This document shows, piece by piece, positions 16,309 to 24,409 of a stretch of 32,309 nt of DNA. Under the pieces are notes generated by a model. That model had not been told where the DNA came from. It ran no database searches and saw nothing but the letters and a program-made list of their open reading frames with translations. Source of the DNA: an uncultured Prevotella sp. (GTDB taxonomy: Bacteria > Bacteroidota > Bacteroidia > Bacteroidales > Bacteroidaceae). A program made the translations under genes and the position numbers. The stretch is from assembly GCA_939792625.1 (NCBI GenBank), contig CALNFG010000003.1:1-32309 (forward strand), read 5' to 3'. How positions within the stretch are numbered: the first letter of the stretch is position 1; the number at the start of each line of letters is the position of its first letter.

Positions 16309-17019
16309 ATGGCAAAGTACAAACGAATATTACTGAAGCTCAGCGGCGAAAGCTTAATGGGCAAGCAACATTTCGGCATCGATCCGGAACGGCTCTCAGA
16401 CTATGCAAGGCAGATAAAGGAAGTGCATGACATGGGTGTGCAGATAGGCATCGTCATAGGCGGAGGCAACATTTTCCGCGGACTGAGCGGCGCGGGAAAA
16501 GGCTTTGACCGCGTAAAAGGCGACCAGATGGGCATGTGCGCAACGGTAATCAACTCACTCGCACTGAGTTCGGCACTCGGCGCCATAGGCGTTAAGAACA
16601 AGGTCATGACAGCCATAAGAATGGAGCCGATAGGCGAATTTTACAGCAAATGGAAGGCGATAGAGGCCATGGAGACAGGATACATCTGCATATTCAGCGC
16701 CGGTACGGGCTCGCCTTATTTCACGACCGACACCGGCAGCTCGCTGCGCGGCATAGAGATCGAAGCCGACGTCATGCTTAAAGGCACACGAGTGGACGGC
16801 ATCTACACAGCCGACCCGGAAAAAGACCCGGCAGCCGTCAAGTTCAGCGACATTACATACGACGAGATTTACACACGCGGCCTGAAAGTGATGGACCTCA
16901 CCGCCACGACAATGTGCAAAGAAAACAATCTGCCCATCTACGTGTTCAACATGGACATAGTGGGCAACCTGAAGCGCGTAATCGACGGCGAGGATATCGG
17001 TACGCTGGTACACAACTGA
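16309..17019 (+). CDS. pyrH: UMP kinase
   Basis: PyrH phosphorylates UMP to UDP in pyrimidine nucleotide synthesis. The protein has 236 aa of the amino-acid-kinase fold with MAKYKRILLKLSGESLMG at the N-terminus, the GIVIGGGNIFRG phosphate-binding loop, FTTDTGSSLRGIE, and the nucleotide-binding TRVDGIYTADPEKDP stretch. This is normal family length. Last gene of yraN-birA-pyrH, followed by a long hairpin. Confidence 0.96.
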   Translation: MAKYKRILLKLSGESLMGKQHFGIDPERLSDYARQIKEVHDMGVQIGIVIGGGNIFRGLSGAGKGFDRVKGDQMGMCATVINSLALSSALGAIGVKNKVMTAIRMEPIGEFYSKWKAIEAMETGYICIFSAGTGSPYFTTDTGSSLRGIEIEADVMLKGTRVDGIYTADPEKDPAAVKFSDITYDEIYTRGLKVMDLTATTMCKENNLPIYVFNMDIVGNLKRVIDGEDIGTLVHN

Positions 17020-17058
17020 AAATAAACCGGCCGTCACCGTAACGGCAGTGACAAAAAG

Positions 17059-17131
17059 AGATGAGCCGCACGGCATGCCGCAGACAGAAACATCAAATCG
17101 TCTGCACTCACGGCATGGGTGCGGCTCATCT
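17059..17131. terminator. Long hairpin between pyrH and the LysO genes
   Basis: AGATGAGCCGCAC (17059-17071) pairs perfectly with 17119-17131. Further in, ATGCCG (17075-17080) pairs with CGGCAT (17111-17116), and CAGAC (17081-17085) with GTCTG (17100-17104). The 73-base structure sits between convergent genes, with A-rich flank on the left; it probably ends both transcripts. Confidence 0.75.
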
Positions 17132-17149
17132 TGGATATATATAACGGCA

Positions 17150-17776
17150 CTACATACTGCAGAACAGAGTGACCAACAACGGTACGGCCATCTCGAGAGT
17201 CATGCCGTGCATTATGGCCGCCGGTACCATGTCATTGCCGGAATAACGGCTTATCGACGGCAGCATGACATCCATCGACCCTGCACCGGCGGCAGATATG
17301 GGTGCCATCCGTCCGAATATGCGGGGCAAAACCGGAACAAGGAGCAGGGCCATTATTTCACGCACGACATTTGTCAGCAGAGCCAGTGTAGCCAGTTCTG
17401 CCGCCACCTGCGCCCCGGCCGACGCGCTTTTAAGCTCGGTTATCAGCACCGACGACAGCGAATAATAAGCAAAGCCGCTGCTCACGGCAAGACAGTCGGG
17501 CAGGCTGCGCTCCTCGATAAACCATCCTGCGGGCACTGCAAAAAGCAACGTACCGGCAACTGTGGCCAGCGGCAACAGCAGCATTTTGGGGCGCATGCCC
17601 CGCAATATGTCTTTCAGACTGTCGTCAGAGCCTATGCTCAGTCCCACCTGCGCCACCAGTACATACAGCAATATCATGCCCAAACCTTCAGGCACGGCAT
17701 CCACGGGCACACTGTGGCTGAGGCCGAGCGCACAGCCCAAACCGAACATCACTACTACGGGCAGCATGTCCTTCAC
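17150..17776 (-). CDS. lysO: LysO family exporter, C-terminal part (split gene)
   Basis: The protein has 208 aa and about six hydrophobic helices, matching the C-terminal domain of LysO/YbjE, the lysine exporter. Diagnostic segments are LLYVLVAQVGLSIGSDD, GFAYYSLSSVLIT, VREIMALLLVP, and AGAGSMDVMLPSISRYSG. The remaining N-terminal helices are encoded by the gene just upstream, which it overlaps by 4 bases (17773-17776). A two-gene LysO is the usual arrangement in Bacteroidota as I know it, so this is probably not a frameshift artefact. Export of lysine or a toxic analogue is inferred from family. Confidence 0.88.
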   Translation of the reverse strand: MKDMLPVVVMFGLGCALGLSHSVPVDAVPEGLGMILLYVLVAQVGLSIGSDDSLKDILRGMRPKMLLLPLATVAGTLLFAVPAGWFIEERSLPDCLAVSSGFAYYSLSSVLITELKSASAGAQVAAELATLALLTNVVREIMALLLVPVLPRIFGRMAPISAAGAGSMDVMLPSISRYSGNDMVPAAIMHGMTLEMAVPLLVTLFCSM

Positions 17777-18060
17777 TGACGGCCTCCTTTCTTCTTCTCC
17801 TTAAACATCACAACATACACCAGCCACGAAGCCAGAACACTGCCCGCCGTGCAAGCCGAAGCCAACATTACGGCCTGCATGCCGTAATGACCGAAGTTGG
17901 ACATCAGGGCACCGTTGCTGCCAATGGAATGTCCGAAAACAAAGAGCAGCAGCCATACCGTAAGCGTTATGCTACGCCCCAGATTCTTCAAAAAGCCGGT
18001 ACGACGCAGCACAAAGCCCAGCGCAACGCCCGACAACAAAATCATCAATACGTTGAACAT
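17773..18060 (-). CDS. LysO family exporter, N-terminal part (split gene)
   Basis: The protein has 95 aa and about three membrane helices (VLMILLSGVALGFVLRR, ITLTVWLLLFVFGHSIGSN, MQAVMLASACTAGSVLASWLVYVVMF). It corresponds to the N-terminal third of single-chain LysO; FGHSIGSN is a recognisable piece. The frame continues upstream to 18171, but those residues are Cys-rich and unlike a membrane protein, so I start at 18060 (MFNVLMILLSG). The stop overlaps the start of the C-terminal-part gene as ATGA, implying coupled translation and a two-subunit transporter. Confidence 0.85.
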   Translation of the reverse strand: MFNVLMILLSGVALGFVLRRTGFLKNLGRSITLTVWLLLFVFGHSIGSNGALMSNFGHYGMQAVMLASACTAGSVLASWLVYVVMFKEKKKGGRQ

Positions 18061-18583
18061 AATTATTTTGTTTTTATATTTACAGCCGTTCTTCACGTAA
18101 CCGGTACGGCATGACGGCAACAACCGTCCCCGCAACGGCACAAGACAACAGCCGGAAAGACCGGCACACACGGCAACCGGCCCGATTCATAATAAGCTAT
18201 AAAAATACAGAATATCGTGTACGGATAACAAAACGGCATAAACAAACGGCTTATGCAGACATCCGTAACATCATGCCTCAGGCAAAACCGCTGAACCAAT
18301 GAGCCTGCACGACAACATGTGCCTGCAACACCGACACGAGTTGCAAGTTACAAGCGGCAGCCTTATATGTGATTGACATCAGCATGTGTTATTACCTTAT
18401 ATACAATGAATATCGTCGTTTATGGGGTGCAAAGGTATGAAAAAATCTCCGAATAATGAATATAAATACAAAAAATATGCCGTACCACTTGATTGTCAGA
18501 ACATAAAATAAGACAATACAAAAACAGCCCACACAGTATTACGCAACACCGATGCAGGCTTTAAGACCATGACCTAAAGTCAC
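18061..18583. other. Intergenic stretch upstream of lysO, no gene recognised
   Basis: About 520 bases contain no family match in either strand. On the minus strand TACCTTTG (18430-18437) fits the -7 element but lacks a -33 partner. If used for lysO it would create a leader of about 360 bases. No known riboswitch pattern was recognised in it. The area is best read as decayed DNA plus a lysO promoter region. Confidence 0.4.
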
Positions 18584-18679
18584 TTAGAAACTGTTTTGAT
18601 TTTTTTGTTAAATGTATTGAGATGTGCTTTCGAGATGTTTCCGATTGCTGTTTCATCAAAAAACGAGTTCTGCAAAAAA
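18584..18679. mobile_element. IS-end-like sequence / insertion scar
   Basis: The word TTAGAAACTGTTTTGAT and a following T run (18584-18605) recur, inverted and with one change in 22, at 32252-32273. The 75 bases after it are of unknown origin and stop exactly where the coding similarity of the arginase fragment stops. This looks like a leftover insertion-sequence end. No transposase frame is present. Confidence 0.45.
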
Positions 18680-18784
18680 TCATTCCGACGGGTCAGCTAT
18701 TTCAGGCGTAAGACGCACAATGTCTCCTCCCTGCCATTGAGGATAAACAAGGCGCAAAGTAGATTTTGATGATTTGGTGTTCAT
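18680..18784 (-). pseudogene. Arginase/agmatinase-family gene remnant (first 34 codons)
   Basis: Reading minus from ATG at 18784 gives a 34-aa peptide containing LRLVYPQWQGGDIV and ending EIADPSE before a stop at 18680. The words LRL(V/I)YPQWQGG are, from memory, the N-terminus of arginase-family (ureohydrolase) proteins in Bacteroidota. There the chain normally continues for about 300 residues into the metal-binding domain, which is absent here. The break is abrupt and abuts the IS-end-like scar, so I read it as a gene cut by insertion and deletion. It lies downstream of the GH28 terminator, on the same strand. Confidence 0.6.
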
Positions 18785-18829
18785 GTTTTCCGTAATTTAC
18801 AGTTATTGACACGTATCATAAACACAACA

Positions 18830-18864
18830 GACGGCCGGCAAGTAAGAAATACCCGCCGACCGTC
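18830..18864 (-). terminator. Terminator of the GH28 gene
   Basis: GACGGCCGGC (18830-18839 from the preceding G) pairs with GCCGACCGTC (18855-18864) with one mismatch around a 15-base loop, 29 bases beyond the GH28 stop on the minus strand. Confidence 0.6.
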
Positions 18865-18892
18865 ACTGTTATCCGTAATAGAAAGATGTTTG

Positions 18893-20467
18893 TCAGAAAT
18901 CAAGCGTCAGTCCTTCAGCGTCTATCTTGTCATACGTTTTTCCGTTGACAGTTGCGTTTGTAGAGTTCTTTGCACTGAACGTATGCGATTCGGCTGACAC
19001 GCTTATGTTATCAAGCTTAACCCCGTCGGTGTTGTTTACGATGATACCTTCTTTGGCATTATTAACCTCAAGGTCGGTTATATGCACGTTCTTCACGGGC
19101 ATTTCGGGCAGTCCGTTGAAGTAAGCGGCACGGCGGGCACGACGGCATATCACGTGATTGATGTATATGTCACGGAAACACGGCGTGGTCTCATCCACCT
19201 TCCTGGCTGCCTGTTGCTGCTGTTTCTGCTCGTCTCCGTCTTCAAGAGCCTCAACCGCAGACTTTCCTCCGTAATAAAGGTCGAAAGTGATGGCATCGGT
19301 CTGAATATCAAACATTGAGATGTTATTGATATATATGCCTTCCACAACACCGCCGCGGCCACGCGTACTCTTGAAACGAAGGCCCACATCGGTGCCGAGG
19401 AACTGGCAGTCAGATACATATATGTTTTTCACTCCGCCGCTCATCTCGCTGCCGACTACGAATCCGCCGTGGCCCTTGAACACCGTGCAACCATGTACTA
19501 TGACATTCTCACACGGCATTCCGCGTCTGCGTCCGTCTGCATCTTTACCGCTCTTTATACAAATACCGTCATCACCGACATCGAATGATGAGTTAACGAT
19601 CAGGGCATTCTTGCATGATTCCAGGTCTATGCCGTCACCATTCTGCGCAAACGACGGATTTCTTACCTGTACTTTTTCCACAAGCACGTTCTCGCACATC
19701 AGCGGATGAACGTTCCATGCAGGTGAGTTCTGGAAGATTACACCCTGCAACCATACGTTCTTACACTTGACAAGGCTTATCATCACAGGGCGCAGATAAT
19801 GCTTTATTTCGTTCCACCCCTCATCTGTAATATCACCTTTGGGCACATTCATGTCACTCATTGAGGCTCCTTTTAGCGCACCTTCGGATGGATACCATAC
19901 CTTAGGACTTTGGAAGGCTCCGCCCCGTGATGTAAATTCTTTCCACTGTTTGTCGGTCACTTTCTCACGCTTGACCGGACGCCAGTACTCACCATTGCCG
20001 TCGATGACGCCATAGCCCGTTATCGCCACGTTCTCAAGATTGTATCCTGATATAGGCGACTGGCAACGCCGCGTATCAAGTCCCTCGAATGATGTGTCAA
20101 TAAGCGGATAAAGGTCAAGATCAGGTGAGAAAAGAATAATGGCTCCACGCTCAAGATGCAGGTTAATGTTGCTTTTCAGACTGATTGGCCCTGTGTACCA
20201 CACACCCTGAGGTACGACAAGACGGCCTCCGCCCTTTTGTGCCAAAGCATCTATCGCCCGTGCAAAAGCCTCTGTACACAGCGATGACCCATCGCCTTTA
20301 GCTCCATAATCTTTGATGTTAACTTCGTTATCCGGGAACACGGGAGCAGTGACCCTGCTCATCTCAAACGGCAGATTCTCATACAGATGACTGTACTTGC
20401 CATCGCCTGCGGCGTAAGCTCCTAAAGCAAGAACAAAAGCGCAGACAAGAAAGAAGATTTTTTTCAT
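18893..20467 (-). CDS. Glycoside hydrolase family 28 (polygalacturonase-like), secreted
   Basis: The protein has 524 aa and a signal peptide (MKKIFFLVCAFVLALGAYAA). It is predicted to hydrolyse galacturonic-acid linkages of pectin in the periplasm or outside. The N-terminal VNIKDYGAKGDG is typical. The catalytic set is present: N276-G-D278 (the NTD motif with G for T), G298-D299-D300, G332-H333-G334, and R364-F-K366. An acidic and Gln-rich loop (about 406-425, EDGDEQKQQQQAARK) interrupts the helix late in the fold and looks like an insertion. The gene is monocistronic, with a terminator behind it and no SusC/SusD pair nearby, so it is not in an obvious polysaccharide-utilisation locus. Confidence 0.93.
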   Translation of the reverse strand: MKKIFFLVCAFVLALGAYAAGDGKYSHLYENLPFEMSRVTAPVFPDNEVNIKDYGAKGDGSSLCTEAFARAIDALAQKGGGRLVVPQGVWYTGPISLKSNINLHLERGAIILFSPDLDLYPLIDTSFEGLDTRRCQSPISGYNLENVAITGYGVIDGNGEYWRPVKREKVTDKQWKEFTSRGGAFQSPKVWYPSEGALKGASMSDMNVPKGDITDEGWNEIKHYLRPVMISLVKCKNVWLQGVIFQNSPAWNVHPLMCENVLVEKVQVRNPSFAQNGDGIDLESCKNALIVNSSFDVGDDGICIKSGKDADGRRRGMPCENVIVHGCTVFKGHGGFVVGSEMSGGVKNIYVSDCQFLGTDVGLRFKSTRGRGGVVEGIYINNISMFDIQTDAITFDLYYGGKSAVEALEDGDEQKQQQQAARKVDETTPCFRDIYINHVICRRARRAAYFNGLPEMPVKNVHITDLEVNNAKEGIIVNNTDGVKLDNISVSAESHTFSAKNSTNATVNGKTYDKIDAEGLTLDF

Positions 20468-20575
20468 TGCTTTTTAATTTAGTAATTATTAGGTTTTAGG
20501 TAATAAGTTTTCAAAATATATCTTTCAAGATATAATCATCATTGATACCGGTGTAAGCTTATGCCGAGAACACCG

Positions 20576-20854
20576 TTACTTTTCCTCCTCGAAATCTACA
20601 TACTCGCCTTCGTTTTTTGAGAATATCTTACGATTTACCTCATCAGGCCGGCGGCGGTCTATTATCACCTCATCTGAATACGACATATTGTCTGTCTGCT
20701 GCCGCCCGAAACCGGATTTAGTTTCTCCAAAACCGGAAGAAAACTTCTTCTTTATATTATGGAACGAGCGGTATATGCGGTAAGCAACCACACAGACCAC
20801 AATAAAAGCGATGAAGAGTATTGCCAATATGAAGTTGAAAAGGAAAGCTATCAT
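20576..20854 (-). CDS. DUF4834 family small membrane protein
   Basis: The protein has 92 aa. One N-terminal membrane helix (about 2-26, AFLFNFILAILFIAFIVVCVVAY) is followed by a basic then acidic cytoplasmic tail ending GEYVDFEEEK. It resembles DUF4834 proteins found behind pssA in Bacteroidota; function is not known. Its start overlaps the end of pssA by 4 bases (20851-20854), indicating coupled translation and a role tied to phospholipid synthesis or its location. Confidence 0.8.
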   Translation of the reverse strand: MIAFLFNFILAILFIAFIVVCVVAYRIYRSFHNIKKKFSSGFGETKSGFGRQQTDNMSYSDEVIIDRRRPDEVNRKIFSKNEGEYVDFEEEK

Positions 20855-21558
20855 CGTCTGTTGTGTTTTTTATTTACATAAACTGAGAGCAACACATACC
20901 ATGCCACAATCAAGGCGAAAGCCGAAATACGGAAAATGGCAATCAAGGGAACACACGAAGCAATAAATATATATTTCACCTCATTATCTTTCCATCCCCA
21001 TTGCTTGAACTTGAGAGCGAACATCGGCAATTCTGCCACCATAATAAAACAGCTGAGAAGTACGAGCGCCAAAACCACGATAATCATATATGGTGACGAC
21101 TCTATGAAACTGCCTGCACCGACCGTCAGTGACGCCCAAAACAAGGCATTGGCAGGAGTGGGCAAGCCTATGAACGATGATGTCTGCCGCTCGTCAAGAT
21201 TAAATTTGGCAAGTCTCAATGCGGAAAAAGCCGCCATGACGTAAGCGAAAAACGGCAATACCGGTCGCAACGGCTCAAGCCACGACGGATAATCCATCAC
21301 TCCTAGTTCAAAAAACACCATTGTAGCCGGAGCCACTCCGAAAGTTACATCATCGGCCAAAGAGTCAAGCTCCTTGCCCATCGGAGACGAAACTCCGAGC
21401 AAGCGTGCACTCATGCCGTCAAAGAAATCAAAAACCGCTCCTATGACAATAAACATAAAAGCCATATCAAGCCTGCCGCCAAAGGCAAAAGCCGTGGCAA
21501 CGCAACCGGAAATAAGGTTGCAACAAGTTAATGTATTGGGAATGTGTTTCTTTATCAT
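20851..21558 (-). CDS. pssA: CDP-diacylglycerol--serine O-phosphatidyltransferase
   Basis: PssA makes phosphatidylserine from CDP-diacylglycerol and serine in the inner membrane. The 235-aa multi-pass protein contains the complete CDP-alcohol phosphotransferase signature: D47-G48-x-x-A51-R52, G61, D65 and D69 (DGMSARLLGVSSPMGKELDS). The N-terminus IPNTLTCCNLISGC is typical of the membrane-bound type. It lies 91 bases downstream of psd, the next enzyme in the same pathway, in one transcription unit. Confidence 0.95.
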   Translation of the reverse strand: MIKKHIPNTLTCCNLISGCVATAFAFGGRLDMAFMFIVIGAVFDFFDGMSARLLGVSSPMGKELDSLADDVTFGVAPATMVFFELGVMDYPSWLEPLRPVLPFFAYVMAAFSALRLAKFNLDERQTSSFIGLPTPANALFWASLTVGAGSFIESSPYMIIVVLALVLLSCFIMVAELPMFALKFKQWGWKDNEVKYIFIASCVPLIAIFRISAFALIVAWYVLLSVYVNKKHNRR

Positions 21559-21649
21559 TATAACTGAGTCAACGGACAGACACTTATGCAGAAGCTGCCA
21601 AACAAATATCAGGTCTTAAATAACAGTACAAGCGAAGCAACGATACCGT

Positions 21650-22339
21650 TTACTTGAGCCTGGCTATCACGGTACGGTTACCCGTAGTACTTTGCCCCAT
21701 CTTCACACATACTTCCGTACCTACGGGCAGATATACATCAACACGTGAGCCGAACTTGATAAAACCAAGATGTTCGTCTATATAACAGTCTTCCTCCGCT
21801 TTGGCATAAGTAACGATACGACGTGCCACTGCACCGGCAATCTGCCGGCACAATATCTCTGTGCCGGCAGGTGTTTCGAGCATGATGTCGGCATGTTCGT
21901 TCTCTTCGCTGGCTTTCGGCAGCCAGGCCTTATGATAGTTTCCGTTCTGATGATGCACGAATTTCACCTTCCCGTCAACAGGGAACCAGTTGGCATGTAC
22001 ATTGAAAAGGCTCATGAAGATGCTTATCATAAGACGCTTGTCGTGGAAATATTCATCCTCAACAACTTCCTCAATAACCACCACTTTACCGTCGGCCGGA
22101 GCCACGACAATGTTTTCGGTGTCATCGTCAAAATATCTTTTCGGACAACGGAAGAAGTTGACAACTATCGAATAAATTGTGCCGAAAACTATGACGAACG
22201 CCCAGAAGAACAGCTTGCAATCCACATACACCCAAAGAATCATCGCAATGGCGACGAGCGCAACCAGCCCGTAAACCAGCGTATCGGTGCCTTCACGGTG
22301 CAGCCTGACGTTCTTAAGTTTTCTTATTCTTCTTCCCAT
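21650..22339 (-). CDS. psd: Phosphatidylserine decarboxylase (archaeal-type, short form)
   Basis: Psd decarboxylates phosphatidylserine to phosphatidylethanolamine. The protein has 229 aa. Two N-terminal hydrophobic segments are followed by [26 protein letters not shown] (His115) and the self-cleavage site [10 protein letters not shown]. There Gly197-Ser198 is cut and Ser198 becomes the pyruvoyl group. GS followed by R instead of the LGST form marks the short class. A promoter ends about 12 bases before an in-frame ATG at 22357, so that start would leave almost no leader. I choose the ATG at 22339 ([10 protein letters not shown]), although 22357 cannot be excluded. Confidence 0.93.
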   Translation of the reverse strand: MGRRIRKLKNVRLHREGTDTLVYGLVALVAIAMILWVYVDCKLFFWAFVIVFGTIYSIVVNFFRCPKRYFDDDTENIVVAPADGKVVVIEEVVEDEYFHDKRLMISIFMSLFNVHANWFPVDGKVKFVHHQNGNYHKAWLPKASEENEHADIMLETPAGTEILCRQIAGAVARRIVTYAKAEEDCYIDEHLGFIKFGSRVDVYLPVGTEVCVKMGQSTTGNRTVIARLK

Positions 22340-22368
22340 GATAAGTCTATGAGGCATGAAAATCGGTG

Positions 22369-22400
22369 CAAAGGTACTCCTTTTTTATGTATTTCCCAAA
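22369..22400 (-). promoter_or_regulatory. Promoter of the psd-pssA-DUF4834 operon
   Basis: On the minus strand TTTG (22397-22400), 20 bases, then TACCTTTG (22369-22376): a full Bacteroidota -33/-7 match. The predicted transcript start near 22364 decides between the two psd start codons. Confidence 0.75.
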
Positions 22401-22488
22401 TTTTTCACGTCATTCTTTGCCCTCAGACCGTTTCCAGCTTTCAAGTAAAACACTTCAGACACACTTGAATACATATTATCGCCGCCGC

Positions 22489-23652
22489 TCAGTCATTCCC
22501 TGTATTATCTGTCGCGGCAGTATTTTCTGTCTGTTCCGGCGCAAGTGTCATGCTGTTCTGTTCCGGTTGCCCTTCACCATTGTCAACATCCTTTGTAACA
22601 TACCGCTGGTAATAAGCTATGATGAGAGTGGTAAGCGGAAGGGCCACAATAAGTCCGATAAATCCCAGCAAAGCTCCCCAGACCGACAGCGACAGAAGTA
22701 TCACGGCAGGATTAAGCCCCATGGCCTTGCCCATTATCTTAGGCGTAAGCACCATATCGGTGATGACCTGTACGACAAGAAAAACTCCCACTGCCGAAGC
22801 GAATATTATCCAGAAGTTTTGCCCTGTGTCGGCAGCTTTCAGCAACGACAGGATTATCATCGGAATAAAGGCCAGACCGTGGACATAAGGAATCAGACTG
22901 AGTATGCCGATAAGTATGCCGAGACCTATCGCCATCGGAAAATCGATTATCGTAAAACCGATGCAGAAAAGCACTCCTATGCACAGAGCCACGAGGCTCT
23001 GACCGCGTATGTAGCTGTTCATCTCACGCTCCACGTCATTAATCAGCGCATGCCAGAACGGTCTGTTTTTCTTCGGGAATATTTTTATGAAGCCCGAGGC
23101 AAGCCTCTCATAGTCAAGAAGGATAAAGAAGAGATACAACAGGGTGATGAGCGATGCCACTATGCTGATTATCACATTTGCTGTCTGCCCTATCACGGAA
23201 AAAACTTTAGGCATGGCGTTTTTTATGGCTTCAGTGACATCCTCCTGCTGGAAAAAGTCCATTATGCTGTCCTTGTTTTCGTTGAGCCACTGCTGTATCG
23301 TCACCGGAAAGTTGTTTATATGTGTCTTTTCGTGCAGATAACGCGACAGCACCTCGCTCAACTTGTCAAACTGGTCTATCATCGGAGGAATGATGAGATA
23401 GAATATTCCACCGATGACACCGATGATAAAAACAAGTGAAACGATGATTGACAGCACCCTTGTGGGCACACGCATCTTATACTGCACAAACTTCACTACG
23501 GGATATATCAGGTAAGCCAACAGCCAGGCTACAAAAAACGGCAACAAAACGCTGCTAAGATAATTCATAAGCAGCAACACCGCTATGACCACAACCGAAG
23601 TCAGAGCCCAACGTATAAACTTGTCGAATGTTATTTTTTCCTCTATCATCAT
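22489..23652 (-). CDS. AI-2E family transporter
   Basis: The protein has 387 aa and about eight membrane helices in the PF01594 layout. Two N-terminal helices come first (FIRWALTSVVVIAVLLLMNYL and LLPFFVAWLLAYLIYPVV). A long soluble stretch (about 100-190) and a C-terminal bundle follow, with the conserved IPYVHGLAFIPMII and LTPKIMGKAMGLNPAVILLSL. Family members have been proposed to move autoinducer-2 or ions; substrate is uncertain. The polar tail is Gln/Thr/Asn-rich. I start at 23652 (an ATG pair 23652/23649); the frame is open to 23700, which is too close to the tdk stop at 23710. Probably co-transcribed with tdk (57-base gap). Confidence 0.88.
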   Translation of the reverse strand: MMIEEKITFDKFIRWALTSVVVIAVLLLMNYLSSVLLPFFVAWLLAYLIYPVVKFVQYKMRVPTRVLSIIVSLVFIIGVIGGIFYLIIPPMIDQFDKLSEVLSRYLHEKTHINNFPVTIQQWLNENKDSIMDFFQQEDVTEAIKNAMPKVFSVIGQTANVIISIVASLITLLYLFFILLDYERLASGFIKIFPKKNRPFWHALINDVEREMNSYIRGQSLVALCIGVLFCIGFTIIDFPMAIGLGILIGILSLIPYVHGLAFIPMIILSLLKAADTGQNFWIIFASAVGVFLVVQVITDMVLTPKIMGKAMGLNPAVILLSLSVWGALLGFIGLIVALPLTTLIIAYYQRYVTKDVDNGEGQPEQNSMTLAPEQTENTAATDNTGND

Positions 23653-23709
23653 CGTCAGTTTCTGTCTGTTTTCAACGTAAACAGTTTGCCGGCAAAGCAA
23701 GTCTGCACG

Positions 23710-24315
23710 TCAGATATCCTGCATACGGGCCGCCTTACGCTCCTCTTCAACCGCCTTGCGGTAACACTCGCGGCAAAGAGGCTCATACTCGCTCTCCTCA
23801 CCAAGCATAACCCGCTTGTCACTGCAGACAAGTCTGTGACTGACATAGGCAAGCGAGCCGCATTTCACACAGATGGCATGCACCTTCGTCACCTCGTCGG
23901 CCACGGCGCAAAGCGCAGGAATAGGGCCGAAAGGCACTCCCTTGAAATCCATGTCCAGACCGGCCACGATGACACGCACGCCACGCCCGGCAAGCTCATT
24001 ACACACACCGACAAGACCTTCGTCGAAAAACTGCGCCTCGTCGATGCCCACTACATCTATGTCTGACGACAGCAGAAGTATGGACGAGGAAGAGTCAACC
24101 GGCGTACTCGGTATCGAATGGCGGTCATGACTAACCACATCTATGTCTGAATACCTTGTGTCGATGGCCGGCTTGAATATCTCTACCTTCTGTCTCGCGA
24201 ATTCGGCACGTTTGAGACGCCTGATAAGCTCTTCGGTCTTGCCCGAAAACATCGAGCCGCACACAACTTCTATTCTACCCGGGCGGTGTGCCTCGCCTGA
24301 CATATTGTTATTCAT
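23710..24315 (-). CDS. tdk: Thymidine kinase
   Basis: Tdk phosphorylates thymidine in nucleotide salvage. The protein has 201 aa of the type II (bacterial/human TK1) family: P-loop G20-SMFSGKT27, Walker B IDEAQFF, the [11 protein letters not shown] lasso segment, and two zinc-binding Cys pairs (CVKCG and CRECY). The start at 24315 follows directly on a good promoter. It is divergent from rsmI. Confidence 0.95.
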   Translation of the reverse strand: MNNNMSGEAHRPGRIEVVCGSMFSGKTEELIRRLKRAEFARQKVEIFKPAIDTRYSDIDVVSHDRHSIPSTPVDSSSSILLLSSDIDVVGIDEAQFFDEGLVGVCNELAGRGVRVIVAGLDMDFKGVPFGPIPALCAVADEVTKVHAICVKCGSLAYVSHRLVCSDKRVMLGEESEYEPLCRECYRKAVEEERKAARMQDI

Positions 24316-24322
24316 CGCGGCG

Positions 24323-24354
24323 CAAAATTACAAATACGTTTTAAAAATTGCAAA
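24323..24354 (-). promoter_or_regulatory. Promoter of tdk
   Basis: On the minus strand TTTG (24351-24354), 20 bases, TAATTTTG (24323-24330): full -33/-7 match. The leader would be only a few bases long. Confidence 0.75.
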
Positions 24355-24369
24355 GATTTACACCGTTTT

Positions 24370-24400
24370 TTTGCCGACGTAGATTAAATACTTATATTTG
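24370..24400 (+). promoter_or_regulatory. Promoter of rsmI
   Basis: TTTG (24370-24373), 19 bases, TATATTTG (24393-24400): full -33/-7 match. The -7 element ends 9 bases before the ATG, so the message has a very short or no leader. Confidence 0.75.
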
Positions 24401-24409
24401 TGGCTGATT

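Noticed and set aside
17773-17776. Frameshift splitting lysO
   Set aside because: Both parts have proper starts and an ATGA overlap, and the split form is the usual one in this phylum as far as I know.
18061-18430. Lysine riboswitch ahead of lysO
   Set aside because: The expected long conserved junction and paired arms were not found by eye; only weak hairpins are present.
18681-18691. Similarity of TTCCGACGG here to TCCGACGG at 32274-32282 as a shared insertion target
   Set aside because: At 18681 the bases encode DPSE of the arginase-like peptide, so an eight-base match is likely chance.
22366-23439. 357-codon plus-strand frame opposite the AI-2E transporter
   Set aside because: It is His/Tyr/Arg-rich antisense of a well-supported membrane protein.
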